Source: SG8-4 sp964598225 (GTDB taxonomy: Bacteria > Planctomycetota > Phycisphaerae > Sedimentisphaerales > Anaerobacaceae). Taken from it: DNA of 64,000 bases. Below, one piece after another: positions 38,601 through 46,545 of the stretch. Positions within the stretch are counted from its first letter, which is position 1. Every line of letters begins with the position of its first letter. The translations under genes were made by a program, and so were the position numbers. The stretch is from assembly GCA_964598225.1 (NCBI GenBank), contig CAZRBG010000031.1, forward strand, positions 1 through 64,000, in the 5' to 3' direction. The notes under the pieces were generated by a model. That model was not told the origin of the DNA and searched no databases. It saw only the letters and a program-made list of their open reading frames with translations.

Positions 38601-38848
38601 TAAAAGAGCAGAGGGCGGGACCTTTTGTCGGCGACTTTTCCCAGCAGCCAACTGCCCAGCGACAAGCCTAACATGAAAGCGGCCAGAACCGTGCTAACGG
38701 CGAAAATTGTATTGCCGAATACCGTACCGAAGGTTCTGGTCCAGGTTACCTCGTATATCAGTCCCGCCGCGCCCGATCCAAGAAAAAGCGGCAACGCCGC
38801 TTTGCGGACGATTGAGATTCTGCGTTGCCTCCCAGCAGTGTTTTTCAT
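35657..38848 (-). CDS. Membrane-bound spermidine-synthase-like protein with TPR tail
   Basis: A 1063-residue three-part protein. The first 500 residues are two MFS-like membrane halves (first helix FLGSGAAGLIYEVTWTRTFG; the second half begins at ALFAVAMAGFCSLSLQVLWSR). Next is a spermidine-synthase/SAM-methyltransferase-like domain (about 510-770, VLQIGFGSGETTGVG, then FDIIMNDSTYPGTTGSSALYT). The C-terminus has tandem TPR repeats (about 870-1040, NFAGWNNLGISYNRLEEFDRA). Such fused spermidine synthases are common in planctomycetes; their substrate is not proven and need not be a polyamine. It starts a minus-strand run that continues into the sulfatase 28 bases on. Confidence 0.9.
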   Translation of the reverse strand: MKNTAGRQRRISIVRKAALPLFLGSGAAGLIYEVTWTRTFGTVFGNTIFAVSTVLAAFMLGLSLGSWLLGKVADKRSRPLLFYALLELLIGIYAFLFPAILAATDYFYQWFFRAFEPGFYPLSLVRFFLSIALLIVPTSLMGGTLPVLSKLWAEPLDKISSKGAIGRNVGSLYAVNTFGAVVGSFLAGYFLLELFGVRNTIFLAASANVAISLIAVILHAFATRRGAETISAVRQRISKKRKQKSPKPAPAIPDDQNRRRRIVLFAVAMAGFCSLSLQVLWSRVLVFVLETSAYAFACMLTCFIFGLALGSFLCSHFLVARIKRPMLALGTIEFLVGLSALVSVPLLSVLGRIDYALTSSGPAFSFWKETAIHFFDASVVLLVPTVLMGMVFPIAVAICAPSWKTAGRRIGGVYACNTIGCVAGSFVAGFVIVPLLGLRDSFVAIIALQLFLGAGILFFSESRRKIVGASAGAAAVLLIVGSILSMGRDVFLRTINTYHHPSKVIYIEDDATGTVTVHDLPDGDRLIAVDGVDVAGADLMLRTTQKLQAYAPLLVHENPQKVLQIGFGSGETTGVGLAFGVDQYSIVEICPGVFEAGKFFEPINRGSYKDPRLRKIIMDGKNFVKLTDEKFDIIMNDSTYPGTTGSSALYTYDHFKQCRDRLKPDGVLSCWVPLDLRPEDFAIIVRSFQAAMPHCSLWMVNNCLNKHVVFIGTLSPMRIDFKRIKNLVERPDIAGDLEVINIHSVYEFLDCFIVGERGMRNLGSEGPLNTDDKPRLEFGAAIKRDNEQCWIDIFDAMIRNHSRVSEKVVNTGDSDEQRQQVAAVMDRYFNGTHHALLGLLAMLHGSSEAMNREFEAALKANPEDRDVQSCLNEMETEIAALVKAVQRTPEDANLRSRLAKRFLLLRDYQRAAEQYEQFVKLRPENFAGWNNLGISYNRLEEFDRAIEAFEKAIKCDPRRLHGYVNVAGVYGRRGNWMKASEILEEAVPISVSSERSMVYDKLAWSYFKQDKHNLALETLEKALDFASNNAQLRDYLQSRRDFIKRAAEGTQEPQTGPTPLRMN

Positions 38849-38878
38849 CTTAGCCGACTCGTTCGACCGAGTAAAGTG

Positions 38879-39574
38879 CTATTTGTCAAATCTCCACACG
38901 TCGATGTTGTGGTCCTCGGTGGCTATCCAGTCGACGTGCCAGTCGAGGAACAGGCAGTTGGCTCCGTCTCTGTGGCGCGCCGCGGCGACGCGCCTGCCAC
39001 GAGTGACGTCCGTCTCCTCACGGTTAGGCAGATGCTGCGGCGCCCATACGTCGCAACGATTGTGTCCCGGGTCGTTGGCCTTTGTTACGATGTGCCGCCA
39101 GGGGCCGTCCTCGTTGTCGGTGAGGTAAATTGTAAATGCCGGTTGCTCGCAATCGCTCAGTTTCGAAGGATCCACGATCTCGCTGCCGGTCATGTCCGTC
39201 GGACTTTTGAATTTCCAGCCGTTGACTACGTAGCATACGGTCTGCTCTTTGTTCGGATAACTCGGGCAGCGATATATGTCAACCGAGCGATAGTCGTTGT
39301 TTTTGGGCCTTTCGGAGAGCATCGGCATAAAAAGCTGGAACCATGCCTGGCCGGTGCCCCCGGCGCGGCCGCGGGGAACAAACTGGTCATACTCTTCGGC
39401 GTACATGAAGGCCGCCGCTCCGACCTGCTTGAGGTTGTTCTTGCACACTACGCCCTTGGCTTGTTTTTTGACCCTCTGAAGCGCCGGCATGAGTATCGCC
39501 AGCAGCAGTGCAATGATGGCAATGACCACCAACAATTCGATTAGCGTAAATCCCTGCGGTTTGCGTACAGCCAT
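38879..39574 (-). CDS. Type II/IV pseudopilin with DUF1559-like C-terminus
   Basis: A 231-residue protein starting with a classical prepilin leader and helix (KPQGFTLIELLVVIAIIALL), processed by prepilin peptidase between Gly and Phe. The C-terminal domain includes a CKNNLKQVGAAAFMYAEEYD segment and an H-x-DG-like motif (RHRDGANCLFLDWHV) typical of the very large planctomycete pseudopilin family. These are thought to build secretion pseudopili or to be secreted. AAAGG lies 6 bases before the ATG. The gene is followed 30 bases later by the spermidine-synthase-like gene on the same strand. Confidence 0.92.
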   Translation of the reverse strand: MAVRKPQGFTLIELLVVIAIIALLLAILMPALQRVKKQAKGVVCKNNLKQVGAAAFMYAEEYDQFVPRGRAGGTGQAWFQLFMPMLSERPKNNDYRSVDIYRCPSYPNKEQTVCYVVNGWKFKSPTDMTGSEIVDPSKLSDCEQPAFTIYLTDNEDGPWRHIVTKANDPGHNRCDVWAPQHLPNREETDVTRGRRVAAARHRDGANCLFLDWHVDWIATEDHNIDVWRFDK

Positions 39575-39714
39575 TATTCACCTTTCCTTCAAGAAATTGA
39601 TGAAAACAATACACAACTATTCTATCATAGAGCGGTGGGGAGTCAACGAAAAACTGCCGCGACAGCATCACCCATCACCGTACAAAACCGATTATTGGGA
39701 TATTCTTTTGCCCG

Positions 39715-40950
39715 TCAGTTGGATTTCGCTGTGTTTTCGAACAAGACCGGCCCGCCCCATTTGCCTGTTACGACTACGTCCGGATCGCCGTCATTGTCGA
39801 TGTCTACTACCGGTATGCTCAAACTCGATCCGATTTTCTCGCCCCGAGAAATGATATGCTTCGTCCAGCGCACCGATCCATCGCGGGTGAGTTCGTACCA
39901 ATAGACGCCCAGCGGAGCACGTGCGCCCGGGTCGTTGCCGTTATGAGCGAAGAAACGCTTTCCCGTAACGATATCGAGATCGCCGTCGGCATCCATGTCC
40001 GCCAGCGTTATGCTGTGAACCTGAGACCATGATTTATCGACTACATGTTGCTTCCAGGACATCTTACCGTCTTGCCTGCTCTGCTCGTACCAGAACAAGC
40101 CGTATTTATGGGCCGAGCCCGTCACGAGGTCGTTGAGCCCGTCGTCGTCGACGTCGCAGACCCAGATCTGGGGCGTATGCTCGGCCTGGCCTTCGGCGAG
40201 GCTTCCGACCGCCAGTGGGTGCTCTTTCCATTTGCCGCTGCGCGGGTCGGCCGGGCCTTCGTACCAGGCATCCGGCCTTACTATGTCGGGGCGGCCGTCG
40301 CCGTTTATGTCTCCGACGCCCCCGCCGAAAAGTCTTTGATTCTTAGAAACATCGTGCCGGATCAAACCCCGTTTGCCGTCGGGCCTTACGCCGGCTTCAT
40401 ACCACTTGGTGTCTTTTGTATGGGCGAGAATTTCGAGACTTTTGCCGTCGCCGTCTATGTCCCAGAGGTCTCCGCACTCGTAGTTGCCGTTCTTCTCGCC
40501 GAGGATCAGGGGCCATTGGCCGCCGGCCGGCCCGGTGTTTCTATACCAGTCGATCTGCCTGCTGAACCAGGAGCACGTTACCACATCAAGGAAACCATCG
40601 CCATTGACGTCCAGCGGCAGATTCATGAAGTCGTCCCAGTAACCCTTGCCGTTTTCATCAACGGCGTGAGTCCTGCCCTTTTCGTCAACCTTACCCTTAA
40701 GCGACCGATACTGATGCGGCTTCCAGCTCGGCGCCTCGTACCAGTAGGGGCCGGCAACGATGTCGATTCTGCCGTCGTTGTTGAAGTCCCCTAGGCCGCA
40801 GGCCTCGCTTCGGAAGCTACCGAGGCGATGAGTAACGAATTTGATCGGCTTTTCTGCTGTGATACAAAATGAGGGAAGCAGTGTGACGGACAATACCGTG
40901 AACGCCACGAATCCGGGTGTTAGACGGCGATTAAAATCTTGAATGTTCAT
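39715..40950 (-). CDS. Secreted FG-GAP/VCBS beta-propeller protein
   Basis: A 411-residue secreted protein. After a signal peptide (FVAFTVLSVTLLPSFCITA) there are about seven repeats with calcium-binding D-x-D/N-x-DG loops, for example DFNNDGRIDIVAG, DVNGDGFLDVVT, DINGDGRPDIVRP, DVDDDGLNDLVTG, DMDADGDLDIVTG and DIDNDGDPDVVVT. This predicts an integrin-alpha-like propeller acting in adhesion or polysaccharide binding. GAAGGA stands before the ATG at 40950; a longer frame to 41034 has no signal sequence. Alone in its unit, 140 bases from the pseudopilin gene. Confidence 0.92.
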   Translation of the reverse strand: MNIQDFNRRLTPGFVAFTVLSVTLLPSFCITAEKPIKFVTHRLGSFRSEACGLGDFNNDGRIDIVAGPYWYEAPSWKPHQYRSLKGKVDEKGRTHAVDENGKGYWDDFMNLPLDVNGDGFLDVVTCSWFSRQIDWYRNTGPAGGQWPLILGEKNGNYECGDLWDIDGDGKSLEILAHTKDTKWYEAGVRPDGKRGLIRHDVSKNQRLFGGGVGDINGDGRPDIVRPDAWYEGPADPRSGKWKEHPLAVGSLAEGQAEHTPQIWVCDVDDDGLNDLVTGSAHKYGLFWYEQSRQDGKMSWKQHVVDKSWSQVHSITLADMDADGDLDIVTGKRFFAHNGNDPGARAPLGVYWYELTRDGSVRWTKHIISRGEKIGSSLSIPVVDIDNDGDPDVVVTGKWGGPVLFENTAKSN

Positions 40951-41093
40951 GACATATCCTTCCTTATCAACCTGAGAGAGCAGATTCAGCATCGGCGTAG
41001 AAATCATATTACCCGCTTTGCAGAGCGTTGACAAGGACCTGGATGTGAGGCTGATCTTACAAGTTTGCTCTAGTTTCTGACAAGCGAGTTTTT

Positions 41094-41140
41094 GTCATTC
41101 CGACCGAAGTGTCTCTTGGGGACACGTAGTGGAGGAATCT
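41094..41140. repeat. Dispersed repeat of the GTCATTCCGACCGAAG...GGAGGAATCT type
   Basis: A 47-base element beginning GTCATTCCGACCGAAG and ending GTGGAGGAATCT with an internal hairpin (GTGTC, 7-base loop, GACAC at 41109-41125). Similar sequences occur as high-copy intergenic repeats in several bacterial phyla (from memory). It lies in the 296-base spacer between the DUF4340 and beta-propeller genes; the rest of that spacer shows no gene. Confidence 0.65.
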
Positions 41141-41246
41141 GGTGTCGAACGCAAACCGCAAAATTGTCAGCCGGATGCCTCGGCTACGCTCCGCCTTGGG
41201 TGTGCCATAGGCAGCAATGACAAAGAGTACCGACTCGCTGTTTACG

Positions 41247-42425
41247 TTATTTGACCGTGGCCTCGTTTGGTTCGACGCTCAACGGTTCGTTAATAACGTC
41301 GGGTACTATCGAGTTCGGATCAGCAGCATCGGCGTCTTCCACGGATTCGGCCTTTTCTTCAGGCTCGGCGGCTTCGAGCAGGTCCGCGAGGTCTTTGGTC
41401 AGATTCTTCGCCTTGTGATCGGCGATCTCATAAAGCCATCCCTCGTGCTTCGTAGTAAAAGCGGCTGCCTCGTCGCGAGCCAGCAGCTTGGCTTCCTTGG
41501 CTTTGAGTTCTTCGTCGGATTCGACTTCGGAGCCTTTTCTAATGGGCGCTGTATCTGCGAATTTAGCGGTGCAGGCTATGTATGTCTTTTCGTCCTGCTC
41601 GGTTATTCTAAGGGTGTACTCAGTAGAGTCTTTGAGCTTGCAGATATAGTGCCTCTGGAAGGTTATATCCGCCGGCTCTTTCTGTACGTCGTCGAATCGC
41701 AGGCTTGTTAAGGCAGTCAGAACGCTTTTGGCGTCGCTTGTCTTCAGCTTCTTACCCGCCGGCATGTCGACCAGGACAGGATCGCCGCTGTCGCTGGCTT
41801 TTTCGATTACAAATTCCCCTTTGGGTGCGCCTACCGTGACCGACTCGATTTCGTCGCTTTCTGCCGAGATAAGTTCCTGCTCGATGTAGTTCGTCGCTCC
41901 GTCGGCTATCCAGGGTACATCGGGCGAAGACAGGACTCTGTCGCTCACCTTGCTGTCGCTTGAGAGAAGTCTTACGTATGTGCCCTGGCCGAGCTCTTCT
42001 GTTTTGCCCACGACAACACCGGCGAGCAATGTCGAGTTCGGATCGGGCGTCATGAATTTGACCACGGTTCGGGCTTTATCTTCAGTTACTTCGAGATCTT
42101 CATGGTTTTTCGGGTCTTCGGTGATAAGCTCTGTCGTCTTGATCTCAAGGCACTTGGAGATGAGGCTATTCACTTCGCTTGTTTTGGCCGGGTAGTTATC
42201 TTTTTCGGCTACTACGAAGTTCTCGCCCCGGCGCCTGAGAGTCACCGCGTCTTGCCCCGTGCCAAGGGTGATCTCGCCGATGTCGGCCGGATCCAATCCC
42301 TGGATCAAATAGGCAGGTGCATCAGTCTGAACGGTTCTTCTGTTGGCGACGCGAGACTGCACGGCCGCCCAAAACACCATAAAAACCGCAACAACAGCCA
42401 GTATCGTAAGTTTTTTATTACTCAT
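41247..42425 (-). CDS. DUF4340 protein of a Gld-like ABC transporter cluster
   Basis: A 392-residue protein with one N-terminal membrane anchor (LTILAVVAVFMVFWAAVQS) and a long extracytoplasmic part of the DUF4340 type (ITLGTGQDAVTLRRRGENFVVAEKDNYPAKTSEVNSLI is the usual opening, here split by me into two motifs: VTLRRRGENFVV and YPAKTSEVNSLISKC). The C-terminal 35 residues are acidic and low complexity. DUF4340 genes typically follow GldF/GldG-like ABC transporter genes, as here; a role in envelope assembly or exported-substrate handling is inferred. AGGAG precedes the ATG. Confidence 0.88.
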   Translation of the reverse strand: MSNKKLTILAVVAVFMVFWAAVQSRVANRRTVQTDAPAYLIQGLDPADIGEITLGTGQDAVTLRRRGENFVVAEKDNYPAKTSEVNSLISKCLEIKTTELITEDPKNHEDLEVTEDKARTVVKFMTPDPNSTLLAGVVVGKTEELGQGTYVRLLSSDSKVSDRVLSSPDVPWIADGATNYIEQELISAESDEIESVTVGAPKGEFVIEKASDSGDPVLVDMPAGKKLKTSDAKSVLTALTSLRFDDVQKEPADITFQRHYICKLKDSTEYTLRITEQDEKTYIACTAKFADTAPIRKGSEVESDEELKAKEAKLLARDEAAAFTTKHEGWLYEIADHKAKNLTKDLADLLEAAEPEEKAESVEDADAADPNSIVPDVINEPLSVEPNEATVK

Positions 42426-42448
42426 CTATAAGCTCCTGTCGTGAAACA

Positions 42449-44431
42449 TCAAGCGTCGCTTGCATGACTGATATAATGTCTTTTCCTCAAGGTTCGGCGC
42501 AGACCCAAAACGATAGCGATAACAAGTATGACCGCGGGAGCGCCAAGCATATTGGCCTGTCGGAGTTTGTTGCCCAGTTGCTCGATGCGTTCGCGTCTGG
42601 TCATCTTGACCTGGCGGAGCTGCCGCTCGGCTTCTCGAATTTTCAACTCGAGTTCTTTCTTTTTCTGGACGATAGTGCTGCCGATTACCTCTTCCTGACC
42701 TTCTTTTGCAGTGTTGAGAACGTTCTGCAATTCACTCCGGAAGCCTGCGATCTGTGCGTTGATCTTTTCCACTTCTGCCGCTGTTTCCGCTTCGGCTTGT
42801 CTTTCGATCTCATCGACCACTGTGAACGGCCGTTTGAAGTTGCCTCTCGACCGAATCGACGCCAATTCGCTCGAACCGCTCAGGTCTTCGATGGCGTTCA
42901 GCATCAGCGTGCTGTTATCTCCGACGACCATCTTGCCGAAGAAGGAGTTCTGATAGGCTACCTGGTCGCTTATGAAGTCCACGTCGGAGAAGACCATAAC
43001 CGAACAGTTTTCTTCAGCTACGGGCAAACCCGTTACATGTGCGGTGGTCGTTATGGTTTCATTGGGATCGTTCGGATCAGGAGATTCGTTTTCGACCTCA
43101 ATACCGTTCGGGAAGCTGCTCTTCAGGCGTCCTGTAATCTGATAGCCCATAGCTACCGGCTCGGTTCCCGGCACAAATTTCTTCATCAGAGCCGGGCCGT
43201 CAAGGAACATGAGCTCATAGGGTCCGCTTATCGTAAAACTGTTTCCCCGGTTCGTAGTCGTAATTAGAGGTTTCCGCTCAACGTCGGTCACATCGTTGGC
43301 GTCGTTCGGATCGGAGACCTCGTTCAACACGCCTGCGAACAGCATCCTGACCTGGTTGAGCTCTGCGGTAACAACGTGGTCTTCGGCAAAGCAATCGCCT
43401 TCCGGCGTAAGGTTGAGATAACCTATGATCCTCTGCGGTCGCTGATTCTGACGGATCGAAGCCATGGATGCCAGATTTCTGTCTCCGGCGAAAGTATTAG
43501 CCGGCATCTCAAGTCCCCACGTGGTGAGAAGCTTGTTCAGATCCGAGCTGCTGTCATGCTGCATCTGCATCTGCATGCCCGTCTGCTGAGGAGGTCTGTC
43601 GCTGAAACAGTGAGGATCGACGCATACGATTGTTCTGCCGCCTTTGAGCACGTACTGATCTATCGCGAAAAGCGTTTGCTCGGAAAGTCCCTTGGGTTGG
43701 ATAACCAACAGAATATCGACATCGTTTATGTCGTTGACGTCCGTGGGAACTCTTTCGACTTCATATTGTTTGCGCAACTGCTCGACAAACGCCCACGGCG
43801 GTTCGGGCTGCTGGCCCTGCCGCATCATCATCTCGCGCATATATCCGCTCACGTCCTGGCCCATAACCGGTAGCGAGCTTAGCACGCCTATCTTTTCCTT
43901 CTGCCGGGTAACGGCAGTGTCTATCAGGTAGCTTATGTCGTACTCGACAAAGTTCTGCCGATCCGGCGAGAAAAACGGGATGGCCTTCTCGACGCCGAAC
44001 TGTGTCTGCACGACCAGGCCGAAGAAAAAGTTTTCCTCTTCCGTTATTGGAAATCGCCGAAGGCCGTATTTCATCGCTTCCGCCTCCTCATCCGAGAAGG
44101 GACGCGGGTCGATGATCTCCAACTCGACCATGCCGTTAGAGGCCGAGACGTATTGTTCCAGCAACGCCTTGACGTATTCGTAATAATTGTTGAAGAATCT
44201 TATCTGGTCGGGGCCTTTGAAGGCTGCGGTCTTGGCGTAGTAGAGTTTTGCTTTGACGGGTTGATTAAGTCTATTGAGAATCGACTTTGTGCCGTCCGAG
44301 AGTTCGTAAAGCTGCTGCTCGGTAATATCAACCTTGAGAGATTTTCCGATATTCTGGGCGATGCTTATCGCGGAAAAAGCAATCACCAGGACAAGGACCG
44401 CACCAATAATAGCTCGTATCGTTCGGTTCAT
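42449..44431 (-). CDS. GldG-like ABC transporter accessory protein
   Basis: A 660-residue protein with an N-terminal membrane helix (AIIGAVLVLVIAFSAISIAQ), a large extracytoplasmic domain starting at ELSDGTKSILNRLNQPVKAKLYY, and a C-terminal membrane helix (MLGAPAVILVIAIVLGLRRTL) preceded by a long coiled coil (about residues 545-635). This matches the GldG / ABC_transp_aux family that partners ABC-2 permeases. A SDRPPQQTGMQMQMQ stretch is Met/Gln rich. It overlaps the permease stop by one base (TAATG) and precedes DUF4340 by 23 bases. In Bacteroidota GldFG serve gliding; here the cargo is unknown. Confidence 0.9.
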   Translation of the reverse strand: MNRTIRAIIGAVLVLVIAFSAISIAQNIGKSLKVDITEQQLYELSDGTKSILNRLNQPVKAKLYYAKTAAFKGPDQIRFFNNYYEYVKALLEQYVSASNGMVELEIIDPRPFSDEEAEAMKYGLRRFPITEEENFFFGLVVQTQFGVEKAIPFFSPDRQNFVEYDISYLIDTAVTRQKEKIGVLSSLPVMGQDVSGYMREMMMRQGQQPEPPWAFVEQLRKQYEVERVPTDVNDINDVDILLVIQPKGLSEQTLFAIDQYVLKGGRTIVCVDPHCFSDRPPQQTGMQMQMQHDSSSDLNKLLTTWGLEMPANTFAGDRNLASMASIRQNQRPQRIIGYLNLTPEGDCFAEDHVVTAELNQVRMLFAGVLNEVSDPNDANDVTDVERKPLITTTNRGNSFTISGPYELMFLDGPALMKKFVPGTEPVAMGYQITGRLKSSFPNGIEVENESPDPNDPNETITTTAHVTGLPVAEENCSVMVFSDVDFISDQVAYQNSFFGKMVVGDNSTLMLNAIEDLSGSSELASIRSRGNFKRPFTVVDEIERQAEAETAAEVEKINAQIAGFRSELQNVLNTAKEGQEEVIGSTIVQKKKELELKIREAERQLRQVKMTRRERIEQLGNKLRQANMLGAPAVILVIAIVLGLRRTLRKRHYISHASDA

Positions 44432-45162
44432 TATCTTGCCTTCCTTTCATCTAAAACAATAGTACAGGCGGCGATCCACCCGACGATCAACAGTATGAAA
44501 TACGAAAGGTCGCCAAATTTCAGCACGCCTCTCTGGATCGACTCGAAATGCGCCTGAAAGCTCATGTCTTCTATCGCTGAGACCAGACCGGCCGGCAAAA
44601 ACGTCGAAACGTAGTTCAGCGTCGTCGGCATACCGGCGAAAACCAGTACGGCACAGGCGACTACCGCCAGGACAAAACTAATGACCTGATTCTTACTTAA
44701 AGCCGAGAAGAAGCACCCGATAGCCAGAAAGCCGCCCGCCATCAACATGCTTCCGAGATATCCCGTTACGATCAGGCCGCCGTCCGGGTTGCCAAGGTAG
44801 GCGACTGTAATTACCATAGGAAACGTCAGCGCCAGGGCGATTCCAAGAAATACCCAGGCTGCGAAAAACTTGCCCAAAACCGCCTGCGGTATCGTTATCG
44901 GCAGAGTCAACAGCAGCTCGATAGAGCCGACCTTTCTCTCCTCGGCCCACAGTCGCATTGCCGTCGACGGCACCATGAAAACGAACAACAATGGTAGGTT
45001 CTTGAAAAACGCGCTCATGTCCGCCTGCCGCATTGCGTAGAAGCCCTCTTTGAACGCCAGATATCCGGAAAAGAACAGGAAGATCACGAGAAACACGTAG
45101 GCAAGAGGCGTCGCGAAATATCCTTTCAACTCTCTCTTGAACACTGCCTTGAAACTATTCAT
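44431..45162 (-). CDS. ABC-2 type permease (GldF/NosY-like)
   Basis: A 243-residue integral membrane protein with six predicted helices (first: YFATPLAYVFLVIFLFFSGY; last: LSYFILLIVGWIAACTIVL). It contains MRLWAEERKVGSIELLLTLPIT, the cytoplasmic signature of ABC-2 permeases of the GldF/NosY group. It should form the transporter with the ATPase at 45361-46119 and the GldG-like protein. AGGAG precedes the ATG. An intergenic stretch of about 200 bases separates it from the ATPase gene, unusual for such operons. Confidence 0.92.
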   Translation of the reverse strand: MNSFKAVFKRELKGYFATPLAYVFLVIFLFFSGYLAFKEGFYAMRQADMSAFFKNLPLLFVFMVPSTAMRLWAEERKVGSIELLLTLPITIPQAVLGKFFAAWVFLGIALALTFPMVITVAYLGNPDGGLIVTGYLGSMLMAGGFLAIGCFFSALSKNQVISFVLAVVACAVLVFAGMPTTLNYVSTFLPAGLVSAIEDMSFQAHFESIQRGVLKFGDLSYFILLIVGWIAACTIVLDERKAR

Positions 45163-45205
45163 CGATTATTGCTCCTTTTGGATAACGAGAGACGATAGAT
45201 AGGGA

Positions 45206-45323
45206 GGGACGAGAGAGGATGGACGAGGGACGAAACTGAGTGCAGGGATAAGCTTGTCTCCATGCAAGGAGGGAATGTTTTCTGCATCGACCTTCGTCCA
45301 TCGTCATTCGTCCTTTCGTCCAT
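45206..45323. repeat. Imperfect inverted repeat in the spacer of the ABC transporter operon
   Basis: A purine-rich arm at 45206-45233 (GGGACGAGAGAGGATGGACG and onward) is roughly complementary to a pyrimidine-rich arm at 45291-45323 (CCTTCGTCCATCGTCATTCG and onward), separated by about 57 bases. Short GACGA/TCGTC units recur in both arms. It could fold in the transcript between the ATPase and permease genes. It looks like a low-complexity dispersed spacer element. Confidence 0.5.
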
Positions 45324-45360
45324 CGGTATTTTCATGCTTGTCATTCGCATAGTATCTCTT

Positions 45361-46119
45361 CTATGCGCTTTTGGCTTTTCTCCGTGAGGAGTCCCCAGGA
45401 CTGCCGGTATTGGCTGAGGTGATCTTGCGGAATACGCTGTCGAGGCTGCACTGGTATTTTTCCTTCAGTGCTTTGGGAGTTGAATCCACCAGTATCCGGC
45501 CCCTGGCGATGATTATCGTTCGCGTACAAACGGCATCCACTTCCTCGAGAATGTGGGTCGAGACGATGATACACTTGTCTTTGGCCATTTTGCTGATGAG
45601 CTTTCTGACCTCATGCTTCTGGTTGGGATCCAGGCCGTCGGTCGGTTCGTCGAGGATCAGCACCCGGGGATCGTGAATGAGCGCCTGAGCCAGTCCGACG
45701 CGGCGTTTGTAACCTTTGGACAGCGTGTCGATGGTCTGGTGGTATACCGATTCGATCGAACAGGCCGGTACCACCCGGTCGAGCGCCTGCTTGCGAGCAC
45801 CGCCCTTGATCTCTCTGGCGTCGCAGATGAAGTTCAGAAAACCCCCGACCGTCATTTCGTTGTATGCCGGGACGTTTTCCGCCAGATAGCCGAGGGATTT
45901 CTTCACTCCTACGGGGTCCTCAAGAATATCGTGCCCGCAGACGGTGGCCGTGCCGTTGTCGGGCCTGAGAAAGCACGCCAGAATCCGCATGGCGGTCGTC
46001 TTGCCGGCGCCGTTCGGGCCGAGCAGGCCGAGGACCTCTCCTTGTTCTACATTGAACGATATGCCGTCAACTGCGACGACCGGCCCGAAGCTGCGCCGAA
46101 GCTTTTTGACCTCTATCAT
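45361..46119 (-). CDS. ABC transporter ATP-binding protein (GldA-like)
   Basis: A 252-residue ATPase that would power the neighbouring ABC-2 permease. Walker A is GLLGPNGAGKTTAMRIL, the signature is LSKGYKRRVGLAQALIHDP, Walker B is VLILDEPTDGLDPNQ and the switch histidine is in VSTHILEEVDAVC. The C-terminal 40 residues are variable. The ATG at 46119 has GGAG six bases upstream; two in-frame starts (46125 ATG, 46131 GTG) lie over that site. It is the first gene of the Gld-like unit ATPase-permease-GldG-DUF4340. Confidence 0.95.
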   Translation of the reverse strand: MIEVKKLRRSFGPVVAVDGISFNVEQGEVLGLLGPNGAGKTTAMRILACFLRPDNGTATVCGHDILEDPVGVKKSLGYLAENVPAYNEMTVGGFLNFICDAREIKGGARKQALDRVVPACSIESVYHQTIDTLSKGYKRRVGLAQALIHDPRVLILDEPTDGLDPNQKHEVRKLISKMAKDKCIIVSTHILEEVDAVCTRTIIIARGRILVDSTPKALKEKYQCSLDSVFRKITSANTGSPGDSSRRKAKSA

Positions 46120-46545
46120 ATCCATCTCCACAATTTCAGGAACCGATTTTCACCCCGCAATCAAGCCACATCGCCGCGGGGGTGTACAAATTTACGCAAA
46201 AAATTCAGCCTGTCAAGACCTAATTCGCCAAAAACCGATCAGGATGCCAGGTCACCGGGGCCGGTAGGTGTGCACACTCTACCGTGTCGCGGACATCTTG
46301 TCCGCGCTTCGAGGACAATGTCATTCCTGCGCAGGCAGGAACGCCCTCGACACACTCCGGTGTGCGGTACTATGGACTCCTGACGCAGTGCACAGCCTAC
46401 CACCTCAAGCTGTCTCTCCGGATGTAGTATTATCCCGAATTTGCTCAAACATACTTGACAGACAATACTATCTTTGGGATGATTTTGTTCGGATTTTGTA
46501 ATCGCCGTCCCTACCGGATGGCCTATCCGTTAAAATGGGGGACTT
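46120..46545. other. Gene-free stretch between divergent units
   Basis: This 426-base region separates the minus-strand ATPase gene from the plus-strand DUF362 gene, so promoters for both should lie here, though I could not pick convincing -35/-10 pairs. Its centre (46264-46364) is a run of four palindromes described separately. No reading frame in it resembles a known protein. Confidence 0.7.
46264..46364. repeat. Cluster of four different palindromes
   Basis: Within 101 bases there are GTAG-GTGTGCACAC-T-CTAC (46264-46282), CGCGGACA-TCT-TGTCCGCG (46288-46306), TTCCTGC-GCAG-GCAGGAA (46324-46341) and CACAC-TCCG-GTGTG (46351-46364). The second and third resemble intergenic palindromes I know as high-copy elements in other genomes. 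The cluster looks like serial insertion of REP-like units into one spacer. Confidence 0.8.
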
